A DNA stretch of 64,000 nt from Leptolyngbya sp. Heron Island J. Lineage in GTDB: Bacteria; Cyanobacteriota; Cyanobacteriia; Phormidesmidales; Phormidesmidaceae. The position numbers were made by a program, and so were the translations under genes. This document shows positions 37,243 to 46,960 of this stretch, in pieces (the first letter of the stretch is position 1; every line of letters starts with the position of its first letter). The stretch lies in assembly GCF_000482245.1 (NCBI RefSeq), contig NZ_AWNH01000008.1, positions 124,001 through 188,000 on the forward strand, given 5' to 3'. Below the pieces are notes generated by a model that saw only the letters and a program-made list of their open reading frames with translations, did no database searches and had not been told where the DNA came from.

Positions 37243-38981
37243 TGGATTTTAACCGCAGCATGTAAGGATGATCTGTGCTCTAAACAGTTTTTAGATTGAG
37301 CTTTGGACGGTTCCAATAAAAGTTTTTTAAAGTCTTGAGCTGTCAGGGCCGGGCTAAATAAGTAGCCTTGAATACTATGACATTTGAGTTGTTTAAGAAT
37401 TGATAGTTCTCTGGCTGTTTCTACACCGTTAGCAATTGTAGAAATATTGAGACCCCGAGCCATTTCTATAATTGCTCTCACAATTACCTGATTACTTCTA
37501 TTGCTATATAGATTACGCACAAAGCACTTATCCAGCTTAAGAATGTTAACGGGTAAATACTGTAAATGACTGAGCGATCCCGAACCAAAATCATCAATTG
37601 CTGTACTAAATCCTCGCTGTTGCAGCTCAGTCAACAGATATTTAGCCTGGCTCAAGTCCTCCATAATCATCCTTTCTGGAAGCTCTAGATCAATCATCAC
37701 TGGGCTGACTTGGGCCGCATTAACCAGGGCCATCAGTCGCTCTAGAAAATGGAAACTGCGTAGCTGATACACCGATAAGTTAATGGCAATGCTAATGCCC
37801 GGCAGTCGTATTTTTTGCCAATGGGCTAGTTGCTGGAGGGCTGTTTCTAGAATCCATTCGCCCAGGGGTAATATTAATCCATGTTCCTCTGCGGCTGGAA
37901 TAAACTGCGCCGGTAGTATGGGAGATTTGCCAGGTATCATCCAGCGTACAAGGACTTCTGCCCCAATGATCTGACCACTATTTAAATCGACTTGGGGCTG
38001 AAAGTGTAGCTGTAACTCATCTTGTTGCATCGCTCGCCGTAGCCGCGCCGCCAGGGACAGTTGGTTAATCCCTGAGTCTGAATTTGTCGAACGATTGAGT
38101 GTTGTTTCTAGCATGCTGATCGTAGCGAGTTGAGCACAGCTAATACACTCAATATAGATGTCTGGTATTAGACGGTGATTATTGATCACCATGGGGTGTT
38201 GCAACTCTGTTTTAAGCTGAGTAGTCACTCGGACATAGCTAGGTTGGTCAGGAGTCTTGGAGGCACTTAAAAAGATCACAAATCGATTGCCACCCAAATA
38301 CGCTAGGGTATTGATGGTCAAGAACGACTCGTTCGACTGTTCTTGCCATTGGTATAGTTTTTGGCCTAGGGACTGGACTGCAAGTTGACTAAATACATGA
38401 CCATATCCCCTTTGCAGCATCTCATAGTCATTTAGATAGACGACCCATAGACTTGACCAGGGTTGTTGTTTGATAGTTGTGAACTGGTCTTTGAGGTCTG
38501 CTAACGTAACAGCGGTTATTACCTGTTTGTACGTTGGTTTAGCAGATATGGTTGTCAAACACTGTGTCAATTTTTCATGCTTGGTCAGCTGGGTTTGCAC
38601 TGACCGCAACACGGTTTGTAAGTCTGGCGATTTAACCACATAGTCGTCGGCTCCCTGCTCCATACTACGGCGAAATGTAGTGTAGTCATTATCACTAGTC
38701 AACATGATAAATGGGGTGGAGAAAATGGTATGGTGCGATCGCACGCTAGCCAACAGATCATAGCCACTTATATCCGGTAATGCTATGTCACAGACAATCA
38801 GTTGTGGATGATGCAGCTGTGCCAGTTGGATACCGTCTTGCCCCGTAGTTGCCCTCAGTGTTGCAAAGCCATTAAAACTCAGCAAGTTGCAAAACATCGC
38901 TGCTAAATCGGTATCAGCATCAATCACTAAAATAGTTGCAGCTACAGCAGTTTGCTTAGACATCAACTTAGACATCCTCAT
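37239..38981 (-). CDS. Response regulator with degenerate GGDEF and EAL domains
   Basis: About 580 residues. A CheY-like receiver (about 10-130, phospho-acceptor D65 in LIVCDIALPDISGYDLL) is followed by a GGDEF domain whose signature reads GGNRF (near residue 228), so it cannot be a diguanylate cyclase. An EAL domain (about 325-575) follows, with EVLVRW at 342, DDFGSG and QGYLF. The usual AEGVE motif reads ANGVE (N518), replacing the glutamate thought to act as general base, so phosphodiesterase activity is doubtful. It may be a c-di-GMP sensor or a partner-binding regulator. The start is uncertain: ATGs at 38981, 38975 and 38963 are all possible, and a longer one at 39029 is unlikely. Confidence 0.88.
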   Translation of the reverse strand: MRMSKLMSKQTAVAATILVIDADTDLAAMFCNLLSFNGFATLRATTGQDGIQLAQLHHPQLIVCDIALPDISGYDLLASVRSHHTIFSTPFIMLTSDNDYTTFRRSMEQGADDYVVKSPDLQTVLRSVQTQLTKHEKLTQCLTTISAKPTYKQVITAVTLADLKDQFTTIKQQPWSSLWVVYLNDYEMLQRGYGHVFSQLAVQSLGQKLYQWQEQSNESFLTINTLAYLGGNRFVIFLSASKTPDQPSYVRVTTQLKTELQHPMVINNHRLIPDIYIECISCAQLATISMLETTLNRSTNSDSGINQLSLAARLRRAMQQDELQLHFQPQVDLNSGQIIGAEVLVRWMIPGKSPILPAQFIPAAEEHGLILPLGEWILETALQQLAHWQKIRLPGISIAINLSVYQLRSFHFLERLMALVNAAQVSPVMIDLELPERMIMEDLSQAKYLLTELQQRGFSTAIDDFGSGSLSHLQYLPVNILKLDKCFVRNLYSNRSNQVIVRAIIEMARGLNISTIANGVETARELSILKQLKCHSIQGYLFSPALTAQDFKKLLLEPSKAQSKNCLEHRSSLHAAVKIH

Positions 38982-39611
38982 AGATTTAGGGCGATGTATA
39001 CTCGCGCAAAACTTGCGACAACATGACATATCGTCATCGATAGAATACCCATCCCTACCCCTGGGTGTCTTAAATCATTGAGCCAGAAGCCATTGTTAAA
39101 TCTACTGACTTTTCTCAGTAATCTTTCTGGCTTTTCCCATAGCCTCAAGGTATGGATTATCCAAGATGGTTTAATAAGTGTTTTCAGAACATCCTCTTCA
39201 TCACCCTTTTGTAGAATGAATAAGTGCATCTACTGAGTTACTTAAGAACAGTAAAGAGTCTGTAAAGACTGTGCAAAGATTACAACAGTTACAGGGAAGA
39301 AAAAATCTTTCTCGTAAAAATTTAGTATGGGCTGAAAAGGAACCTATATCGGCTCACTTCGGCATTCATAGCGCCAAATATTGGCATAACTCCAACATTG
39401 CATCATGGTTGAATACTACTGACAATACTGATATAACCCAATGAGTTGCAAAACGTTGCTGATGTAGAAGATGAACCAATCTGTTGAAAACGGCAGATAT
39501 CAGCATCTTGCGGCTAAAAGCATCGTTCGAATCAGCAACGCTGTTCCAAAAAGTGTTGAGCCTTTTGTCATTGTTCCTATAGTTAGCGGCTGAAATAACT
39601 ATCTACCTTCT
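38982..39611. other. 630-bp gene-free spacer at the edge of the polysaccharide locus
   Basis: No ORF of note is present on either strand. The spacer is AT-rich and holds copy A of the 85-bp element (39455-39539). Minus-strand translation of 38978-39229 looks like chance. Confidence 0.6.
39455..39539 (+). repeat. 85-bp element with inverted ends, copy A
   Basis: It starts GTTGCTGAT and ends ATCAGCAAC, a perfect 9-bp terminal inverted repeat (10 bp if one more base on each side is counted). It is the same length as copies B (48736-48820) and C (60806-60890, other strand). Counting by eye without gaps, A and B agree at 59 of 85 positions, and A and C at 53 of 85. Inner GATGA and CATC segments can form a second stem. 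No ORF fits inside. Confidence 0.75.
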
Positions 39612-40802
39612 ATGGATTTACAGCACCTGCGTTTACTCTCGGTTCAAACAACTGAGCCCTATCGAGATGGCATGGAGACTGGTAATTTGAGTGCTGAGCA
39701 GTTGACTGTGCTAGAAGGATTAACAACCTGGAGATTTCAACTACAAGAAGTCGGAATCCTGGGTTGCACATCAGAAACCTCCTACGATGATGTCTTAGAT
39801 ACTGGAGTACGCGTTATTAGCAGTGGTGTATCTGAAATCCATGAGAGTCTTTACAGACGACTAGCAGATTTTTGCCCTACCCACTTGGTGATAGATGTTC
39901 CCGAGCCTGGTCTGTTTCGTTGGGCAATTCGCAATCGGGTTCGATGTATCGCCATGTTCCAGACTTCTCCGGCAGAGCCAGGCTTCAAACAGCGATGGGA
40001 GAACTATCAACTATCTAAAGTACTCAATCATAGGGGAGTTGATTGGGTTGGAGGTTTTGGCCTCGATAATTGTAAGTCCTTAGCCCAAATGGGAGTCCTC
40101 CGCGACAAGCTAATTCCATGGAGCTGGCCGCCATTAAATCGTGCTGAAACCTTTGAACCCAAAGTATTGCGATCGCGCCCCGATCCATTACAGCTCATTT
40201 ACGTCGGTCCCATTTTTGCCACTAGAGGTATCGGTGATTTACTCATAGCCGTAGCTCAGCTCAAGACTCAAGGATGGAATATTCAACTTAATCTGGTAGG
40301 GCAAGGCGATATCAATCGATTTGAGCTGCAGGCAAAACGACTGCAGCTAGACAATATCAAATTTATTGAAAATGTTCCGGACCATAACCTAGTTCATCTG
40401 ATTCGCCAAGCCGATATTTTTCTTATGCCAAGTCGGCATGAGTCTCCAGAAAGCTCTAACGCCATCCTTAATCACTGCTTGCAGGCTCATACACCCATTG
40501 TGGCATCCGATCATCCAATATTTGCAAGCAGCCTAACCCATAAAGTCAACGCCATGATTTTCCCTGCCGGTAATGCCCGTGCTCTGTCTCAGGGTATTGA
40601 TTACCTGCTGAATCACCCAGAAACCTATACCAGGCTGTCTACGGCTCTCCAAACAACCTGGCAATCTTGGCAACTACCTGTGCATTGGATCTCACTCTTG
40701 GACAACTGGCTACAAGCCACCCACTCAACACACCAGTGGCTGCAACAGCACTCGCTTACGGCTCCACTCTATCAGCATCAATCAAGATTACAACTTATTT
40801 GA
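39612..40802 (+). CDS. Glycosyltransferase (GT4-type)
   Basis: This 396-residue GT-B enzyme has a Glyco_transf_4-like N-terminal half and a GT1-type C-terminal half. Visible motifs are LIYVGPIFATRGIGDLLIAV (nucleotide-sugar binding), FIENVPDHNLVHLIRQADIF, and MPSRHESPESSNAILNHCLQ. The last holds the E...E pair that binds the donor, here HESPESSNA rather than the usual EGFGLV. It would add one sugar in the cytosol to a lipid-linked precursor. First gene of the polysaccharide locus on the plus strand, 328 bp ahead of the export gene. The N-terminal half is not closely recognisable, and the sugar is unknown. Confidence 0.75.
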   Translation: MDLQHLRLLSVQTTEPYRDGMETGNLSAEQLTVLEGLTTWRFQLQEVGILGCTSETSYDDVLDTGVRVISSGVSEIHESLYRRLADFCPTHLVIDVPEPGLFRWAIRNRVRCIAMFQTSPAEPGFKQRWENYQLSKVLNHRGVDWVGGFGLDNCKSLAQMGVLRDKLIPWSWPPLNRAETFEPKVLRSRPDPLQLIYVGPIFATRGIGDLLIAVAQLKTQGWNIQLNLVGQGDINRFELQAKRLQLDNIKFIENVPDHNLVHLIRQADIFLMPSRHESPESSNAILNHCLQAHTPIVASDHPIFASSLTHKVNAMIFPAGNARALSQGIDYLLNHPETYTRLSTALQTTWQSWQLPVHWISLLDNWLQATHSTHQWLQQHSLTAPLYQHQSRLQLI

Positions 40803-41130
40803 CTTTGAGTTCACAGCGATCCCAGCCATCTGTATGAGCAATTATTAACTTCACCCCAACGGTGGCACAGAGGTGAAATGCCCATCAAGCTAAACCGTAA
40901 ATTCACGAAGCCTCTTTAAATTAAAAGCTTTAGAACAAATAGTCGGAGCAAACACGGGCATGCTGTATCAGTAGGATAATACATAGAAATATCAGGTAAC
41001 TTTTCCGTCTTCTGCTCCAGTTAAAACCAAAAAAGATTGAAACTTTATCGCCTGTAGGTCAGTCCTATACCCCAGTCAACGCTAACCAGCCTGCAATTTT
41101 CATTTGCCTACACTTCCCTAGAGATGAGTC
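40803..41130. other. 328-bp AT-rich spacer before the export gene
   Basis: No ORF, hairpin terminator or repeat is visible. It probably carries the promoter of the export gene, as the preceding glycosyltransferase gene ends without a terminator. Confidence 0.4.
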
Positions 41131-42324
41131 ATGGAAATCGTTCAATTCCCAACTGTTAAGCCTTCACCCAGGCATCGCTTGAGCCTATCATTATTTCTAT
41201 TCTGGGGACAAAAAACTAGTCAGCTTCAGCTCTCTAAGTTTATAAGGACATTATTTATCAGTAGCTTTTTTATTAGCCTTGTAGCATCCCCAAGCTTTGC
41301 TCAGTTACCTCCTCTAGAGCCCACAAATAATACTCCTCAACAAAGAGAGCGCAGAACAACGGCTGATGAGTCAACAGTTGCTCTGGAAACTTACAATCTG
41401 GGGCCTGGAGACGAGCTCAGAATTGATGTATTAGCTGCCCATGAGCTGTTTGCAGACCCCATCGATCAAATTGTCCTATTAGATGGCTCGATCACCTTAC
41501 CTTGGGTTGGCAAAGTTAATGTTGCTGGTCTTAATCCACTTGAAGCCGAGACAAGGGTGATTGAAGCTTATAGCCTTTATATTAATAAGCCGCAAGTAAC
41601 ATTCCAGTTACTACAACCACGCCCAATCAGAGTAGGTATTGTTGGTGAAATCAAACGTCCTGGCGGTTACACACTACAGATCAACTCAGACGCAGCTACA
41701 CAACCTGGGGCGAATGAAAGCCGTACCCGTTTCTGGCCAAGTGTGACCCAGGCTATCAGTACCGCAGGCGGAATTACACGCGCTGCAGATGTTCGTACTG
41801 TACAGATTAAACGCCAGGGTGTACCTGAACTGATTCAGGTCAATCTTTGGGATTTAGTAGACAGTGGCAATCTGCGTCAAGATGTATTACTGCGGGATGG
41901 CGATCAAATTTTTGTTCCCACTGCCCTAGACATCAACAATTCAGAAGTTATTGCCTTAGCCAATACTACGTTTGCCCCCGCCACTATCACAGTAAACGTT
42001 GTTGGCGAGGTCAAGGCTCCTGGAAGTCTTGTGGTTTCACCAGATACTCTTCTCAATCAAGCTATTCTGACGGCTGGCGGATTCAATGATAGTCGGGCCC
42101 GTGCCAGTCGCGTAACGCTCATTCGTCTAAACCCTAACGGCACTGTGTCTCAAAACAGAGTTCAAGTTGATCTTGCTCAAGATGTTAATGATGAGCAAAA
42201 TCCTATTCTTCAAGAGGGAGATACTATTATCGTCGGTCGTTCAAGTCTTGCTGCTGCTTCAGATACGGCTGGTCTACTTTTCTCACCCTTAACCAGATTA
42301 ATCCTAGGGCTCTTCGGTATTTAA
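41131..42324 (+). CDS. Polysaccharide export protein with SLBB domains (Wza-like)
   Basis: This 397-residue protein has a long N-terminal tail with a signal (FISSFFISLVASPSFA-Q, about 45-60). A Poly_export domain follows (about 90-175; YNLGPGDELRIDVLAAHELF, LPWVGKVNVAGL). There are then two SLBB repeats (VGIVGEIKRPGGYTLQ at about 180 and NVVGEVKAPGSLVVSP at about 290) and a hydrophobic end (LTRLILGLFGI). Such proteins form the outer-membrane or periplasm-spanning channel for capsule and exopolysaccharide export. The next gene encodes its usual partner, a chain-length regulator, 82 bp downstream. Confidence 0.9.
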   Translation: MEIVQFPTVKPSPRHRLSLSLFLFWGQKTSQLQLSKFIRTLFISSFFISLVASPSFAQLPPLEPTNNTPQQRERRTTADESTVALETYNLGPGDELRIDVLAAHELFADPIDQIVLLDGSITLPWVGKVNVAGLNPLEAETRVIEAYSLYINKPQVTFQLLQPRPIRVGIVGEIKRPGGYTLQINSDAATQPGANESRTRFWPSVTQAISTAGGITRAADVRTVQIKRQGVPELIQVNLWDLVDSGNLRQDVLLRDGDQIFVPTALDINNSEVIALANTTFAPATITVNVVGEVKAPGSLVVSPDTLLNQAILTAGGFNDSRARASRVTLIRLNPNGTVSQNRVQVDLAQDVNDEQNPILQEGDTIIVGRSSLAAASDTAGLLFSPLTRLILGLFGI

Positions 42325-42406
42325 TCGCTAATAAGAATTTTGTCTGTAAGTCTCTATCTAACGTTTCTATCTTGTTAATACTTTCAGATGGCAGCCTAAC
42401 TTAACT

Positions 42407-43897
42407 ATGAACTTTATTCGTAACGTTATTGATCTCAATATTCAGTATCTATGGGCAGCAACTCGTCGTGGCATAGTGCCTGCAACGTCAGCATTTGTTC
42501 TAACAGTTTTAGGTGCTGGTGCAGTTGCCAGCATGACGGTACCAACCTATTTAGCTGAAGGAAAGCTTCTGTTTAAGAGGGATAGAGCCGCTACACTTGC
42601 TGGTGTAGAAAATCCAAACGAAGGTCCCCTGACAACTGTCAGTTTTGGTTCCGTGTTGAACTCTGAGATTCAGGTCATCACTGCAAAACCACTGATCCAA
42701 GAGGTTATTGATACACTCCAACTAAAGGATGACGAGGGTGAGCCCTTAAAAGTTGAGGATGTTCTGCTCAATCTTCAAGTAAATATTGTATTTCAAACAG
42801 ACGTTTTATCCTTCTCTTACCTGGATCCAGATCCAGTAAAAGCTGCCGATGTTATCAATACTCTGATGGAGCTGTATCGGTCAGAGAGACTTACGAGTAA
42901 TCAGGAAGATACCGAAAACGCAGGGGAATTCTTAGACCGCCAGCTGCCTGTAAATGCTGAAAAAGTTAGAGAGGCAGAATATGAACTAAGAATTTTCCGA
43001 GAAACCTATAATATTATTGACTTATCCCAAGAGCAAGGTACTGTAGTTGCAGCTCTAAATGATTTTCGTATAGAACTTGATACAATACAGGCAAATCTGA
43101 GGGCAATGTATGCTGTACAAGCAAATCTGAGTAGTGAGCTTGGCCTTAGTGTATCTGAAGCCATTAGATCAAATACGCTTAGCCAATCTGGTCAGATTCA
43201 AGATATTCTAGCAGAGCTGAATGCTGTTCGTCGTCAGATAGCTGTACAACAAGTGGAGTTCACTGAAGAGAGTCCGGTTCTGCAGCGTTTGCGGGCTCAA
43301 GAAACTTCTCTAACTAACCTCTTAAATGAAAGTGTGCGGACCTTAGGGGGGACATCTGTTCAAGAATCATTACTCCAAGTGGCTGGTCCAGAGGGTTCTG
43401 TCCGTGTAAGTGCAGCGGATAGTGCTAGTGGAGAATCGTTTCTTCAAACAAGTTCTATCCGAGAACTGCTAATTGAAGAGTATGTGACAAATCAGCTCGG
43501 AATAATCTCTTTAGAAGGGCAACTAGAGGCTGTTGAAGCCAACGCTCAACAATATCAAAATCGTGTAAACCTCCTTCCAGAGCTAGAACAACGCCAGCGA
43601 GACTTGGAGCGTAATTTGCAAGCTGCACAAGAAACCTATCAGGAACTCTTAACTAGACGTCAAAGTTTAAGGGTCAAAGAAAATCAGCTGACGAACTTTA
43701 TCCAGATTATTGAACCAGCTATTCCTCCTGCAGAACCATCTTCTCAAGTAACTACAAAGATTCTAGCCATGGGGGCTGTCGCCGGATTTGCTCTTGCAAT
43801 ATCGATTATTGTTCTCATCGACTTCTATATCGTAGATGTTAAAGGCACTGGTAAAGTTTATGATCCTGATACACAGGATGTACCTGCAGGGCTTTAG
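42407..43897 (+). CDS. Chain-length regulator (Wzz/GumC-like polysaccharide co-polymerase)
   Basis: This 496-residue protein is an inner-membrane protein with a first span at about 20-42. A large periplasmic part includes extended coiled coil (about 170-230 and 360-430, NLLPELEQRQRDLERNLQAA), and a second span lies near 455-480 (MGAVAGFALAISIIVLIDF). It controls polymer length and couples polymerisation to export. The Wzz-type N-terminus and GNVR-like coiled region are clear. There is no C-terminal BY-kinase domain as in Wzc, so regulation by tyrosine phosphorylation would need a separate kinase, not present in the window. Confidence 0.87.
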   Translation: MNFIRNVIDLNIQYLWAATRRGIVPATSAFVLTVLGAGAVASMTVPTYLAEGKLLFKRDRAATLAGVENPNEGPLTTVSFGSVLNSEIQVITAKPLIQEVIDTLQLKDDEGEPLKVEDVLLNLQVNIVFQTDVLSFSYLDPDPVKAADVINTLMELYRSERLTSNQEDTENAGEFLDRQLPVNAEKVREAEYELRIFRETYNIIDLSQEQGTVVAALNDFRIELDTIQANLRAMYAVQANLSSELGLSVSEAIRSNTLSQSGQIQDILAELNAVRRQIAVQQVEFTEESPVLQRLRAQETSLTNLLNESVRTLGGTSVQESLLQVAGPEGSVRVSAADSASGESFLQTSSIRELLIEEYVTNQLGIISLEGQLEAVEANAQQYQNRVNLLPELEQRQRDLERNLQAAQETYQELLTRRQSLRVKENQLTNFIQIIEPAIPPAEPSSQVTTKILAMGAVAGFALAISIIVLIDFYIVDVKGTGKVYDPDTQDVPAGL

Positions 43898-44131
43898 TTG
43901 AAAGATGTCTAACATGTTGTTTTTATTATCATTGTGTATAAGCAATAGAGCTGTTGTGAAATGAGGTGAAAACACAACTCAAGTCCTTAATAGTAATAGA
44001 CTTAGGGTTTTGGTAGAAAATTGCCTCATGTCTTTTGATGTCAACATGCTGAGTTTAATCAAGATCCTGTTTCACAATGACTTAATAGGTTTTCCGTCGC
44101 TTGCAAGAGTCTTCAACATATTGTCTCTATT

Positions 44132-45607
44132 ATGGTTTTCCAAAAAACTTCAGAAAGCGAATTAGTTCCTAATAAGGTGGTTGTTAAAAATCCACCTTTA
44201 TTGTCATCTTTGCAGGCAGCCATATCTGCATCTATCAAGGGATTTATAAAATTCTTTCGTGAGGAGGCGTTAGAGAAACTTGAGTATGCCTTTGCATTCT
44301 TTACTTTCTTTCTCTACACAGATGCGATAACAATGGTTGTCCTCAGTAACGGAGCTAGTGAAGGAGATGGCTTTTCCTACGACACAATCAACTTTATTCC
44401 TGTCCAACTACTCCGCGCCATCACGTATTTGGTTACGCTGATTTTTATATCTTTTAGATATAAAAGAACAATCTATATTCTTCTGAGTAATCCAATATTT
44501 GTTGCTACTAACATTTTTATTGGCCTTTCTCATCTATGGTCTGTTGCTCCCGAGGTATCAAAGGGTGCCGGGATGTTTATGGTGTTGAATGCCTTGTTTG
44601 GAGTTTATACAGCAGGCAGATTTACCTTAAAACAACAGGTTACCATATTCAGCTATGTGATGCTGTCTATAGCTATACTTAATATTGTATTTATCTTTTT
44701 TCTTCCGCAATATGGGCTTATGGGGCCACCAGTTCATGCGGGGGCTTGGCGAGGTGTTTTTACCCATAAAAATGGGGCTGGAAAAATGATGGTACTGGCC
44801 TGTGCCGTTTTGTTTACCATGTTCAATGAGTCCAAAGACAAACCTCGAAAATGGATGTACGGCATTGGTATATATCTCTCACTATTGATGATTAAATATA
44901 CCGGTTCTGAAAGTGCGCTACTAAACTCTATCTTTGTAATGAGTCTCATCGTAGCCGTTCAGATATTTAAGGCAAAACCTCGTAATCTCTTTCTCGGACT
45001 GGTTGTTGTCTCTTCAATAGCTACCATTATCACCATAGGCTATAACGAAATCATGACGTTCACGCTTGTTCTCCTTGGCAAGGATCCAACACTTTCGGGA
45101 CGTACAGAGATTTGGGAGTTTGTTGGCGACATGATTCGTCTCCGTCCAGTTCTGGGATATGGTGTTTCCGCTTTTTGGCATGGGTTAGATGGGGATGGGT
45201 CGCGATATATCATTGAGCGAGCTGGTTGGCTGGTGCCAGACTCACACCAGGGATTTCTTGACATGATTTTGCAAATTGGCTATCTGGGGGCAGCTATGGT
45301 AGCACTGTCGCTGTGGCAGACGTTCAACAGGGGACTTTCTAGAGTTCGTTTGTTTAAAACATGGGCAAGTGGTTGGCCTGCTGTAGGTGTACTGTATATG
45401 GTGTTCGCTAATTTATCAGAGTCCTCATTGTTGGCCCCCAACAGCATTTTTTGGATTTTGGTCAGCACACTTAATTTCACGATGTCATTTGAGGCAAAGT
45501 ACTTACTTGATTTTGATAGATTTGGCTTAATAGATAAAGATAAAGACATACAAAAGAAAATTATGAACAAACTCGAGTCATCAGCAGACGTTCATACAAA
45601 TGTTTAA
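44132..45607 (+). CDS. O-antigen ligase/polymerase-like membrane protein (Wzy type)
   Basis: This 491-residue protein has about ten spans (from residue 50 to 440) and belongs to the O-antigen ligase/Wzy superfamily. The Wzy_C-like region contains GRTEIWEFVGDMIRLRPVLG, GVSAFW and the HQGFLDMILQIGYLG loop with its conserved His. The context next to the flippase and chain-length regulator makes the polymerase, joining repeat units on the periplasmic side, the likelier role than a ligase to lipid A. The N-terminal tail of about 50 residues is polar. Confidence 0.82.
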   Translation: MVFQKTSESELVPNKVVVKNPPLLSSLQAAISASIKGFIKFFREEALEKLEYAFAFFTFFLYTDAITMVVLSNGASEGDGFSYDTINFIPVQLLRAITYLVTLIFISFRYKRTIYILLSNPIFVATNIFIGLSHLWSVAPEVSKGAGMFMVLNALFGVYTAGRFTLKQQVTIFSYVMLSIAILNIVFIFFLPQYGLMGPPVHAGAWRGVFTHKNGAGKMMVLACAVLFTMFNESKDKPRKWMYGIGIYLSLLMIKYTGSESALLNSIFVMSLIVAVQIFKAKPRNLFLGLVVVSSIATIITIGYNEIMTFTLVLLGKDPTLSGRTEIWEFVGDMIRLRPVLGYGVSAFWHGLDGDGSRYIIERAGWLVPDSHQGFLDMILQIGYLGAAMVALSLWQTFNRGLSRVRLFKTWASGWPAVGVLYMVFANLSESSLLAPNSIFWILVSTLNFTMSFEAKYLLDFDRFGLIDKDKDIQKKIMNKLESSADVHTNV

Positions 45608-45649
45608 TTTCTATTTTTTAGATTTGCCCTGTACGAATGAATAAATGAG

Positions 45650-46960
45650 GTGGAAAAGATTATTTCTAAAATCAAGGGAATCCTGGGTGGTTCTCTAGTT
45701 AAAGACAGCATGTGGATGTTGTCTTCTCAAATACTTGGTATTTTTATTCAAGGTGCCTATTTCATCATTCTTGCTAGGGTCCTAGGAGCTGAAGCGTACG
45801 GAATCTTCGTTGGTATTGCGGCATTTGTTAAACTGTTGTTCCCATTTGTTGGTTGTGGTAGCTCTGACATTTTTGTTAAGAATGTTGCCAGAGATTCAAA
45901 GGTTTTCAGAGGCTATTGGGGAACTGCGTTACTAACTTCTCTTATCTTTATCTTAGGAATAGTCCCGATAGTATTAGGACTAGTAAAGGTAATTTTCACA
46001 CCTGATACTCCGCTGCTGCTTGTTCTATTCATCTTATTAGCAGATCTGTTAGGCGGGAAAATGTCGATTTTAGCCTCAGGGGCATTCCTGGCCTGTGATC
46101 AAGTAAAATTAAATGCCCAAAATAGACTCCTATACGGTGTAGGCAAACTTATTGCTGCCATTGCTTTACTAGTGTTTTTCGAAGATGGTAATGTTGTCGC
46201 TTGGGGAGGGCTATATTGTTTAGGTTCAATTCTGCCAGCAACTGTGTCACTTCTAACAGTTAATAGGTTGTTTGGTAATCCTGTATTTAATCTCAAAAAG
46301 TATCCACCTGAATTCGCTGAAGGGTTTTTCTTTGCTATTGCACAATCTGCGGAAACAGTAAACGGGCAGATTGATAGAACCATGTTGGTTACTCTAGCCA
46401 CTGCAGATGCAGCCGGTATTTATGCTGCAGGCTATCGATTTATTGATGTTGGATACATCGTTATCATTGCAGTCATGAGTGCCACCTACACTAGATTTCT
46501 ACGTCACGGTGCTGCTGGAATTAAGGTAGGACTCCAATTTGCTTCGAAATTAATTCCTGTTGCCGTAGGATATGGAATTATTTCAGCAATTGCCTTGCTC
46601 AGCATTGCTCCATTTACAGCAAATATTTTGGGTGCGGAGTATGCACAGTCTGCTGACGTACTGAGATGGCTTGCACCTATTCATTTGATTGCCACATTGC
46701 AATTCATTGCAGCTGATACTTTAACAGGTGCAGGTTTCCATAAAGCTAGAAGTGTATTGCAAGTAACTGCTGCTTGTATCAACTTTGGAGCGAATTTATA
46801 TCTAATTCCTCGTTTTTCTTGGTACGGCGCGGCCTGGGCAACCCTAACCTCTGAAACATTTAAGCTAGTAACGTTATGGCTATTAGTACTTTTCTACAGT
46901 AAACAAGCAAATAATCAAGAGCAATTAGCTAACACTAGAACTAATCTTGAAACTGACTAA
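45650..46960 (+). CDS. Polysaccharide flippase (Wzx-type)
   Basis: This 436-residue, roughly 12-span protein belongs to the MOP/polysaccharide-synthase superfamily: DSMWMLSSQILGIFIQGAYF at the N-terminus, then VLGAEAYGIFVGI, and EGFFFAIAQSAETVNGQIDR near residue 225. It would move undecaprenyl-diphosphate-linked repeat units across the inner membrane. The start is a GTG next to TGAGG, 40 bp after the ligase/polymerase stop, and no upstream in-frame ATG is open. Last structural export gene before the glycosyltransferase block. Confidence 0.87.
   Translation: MEKIISKIKGILGGSLVKDSMWMLSSQILGIFIQGAYFIILARVLGAEAYGIFVGIAAFVKLLFPFVGCGSSDIFVKNVARDSKVFRGYWGTALLTSLIFILGIVPIVLGLVKVIFTPDTPLLLVLFILLADLLGGKMSILASGAFLACDQVKLNAQNRLLYGVGKLIAAIALLVFFEDGNVVAWGGLYCLGSILPATVSLLTVNRLFGNPVFNLKKYPPEFAEGFFFAIAQSAETVNGQIDRTMLVTLATADAAGIYAAGYRFIDVGYIVIIAVMSATYTRFLRHGAAGIKVGLQFASKLIPVAVGYGIISAIALLSIAPFTANILGAEYAQSADVLRWLAPIHLIATLQFIAADTLTGAGFHKARSVLQVTAACINFGANLYLIPRFSWYGAAWATLTSETFKLVTLWLLVLFYSKQANNQEQLANTRTNLETD

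Noticed and set aside
38982-39029. Longer start of the response regulator
   Set aside because: The added residues include an odd Cys-Cys-Arg-rich stretch not seen in receiver domains; the ATGs at 38981-38963 are closer to the domain.
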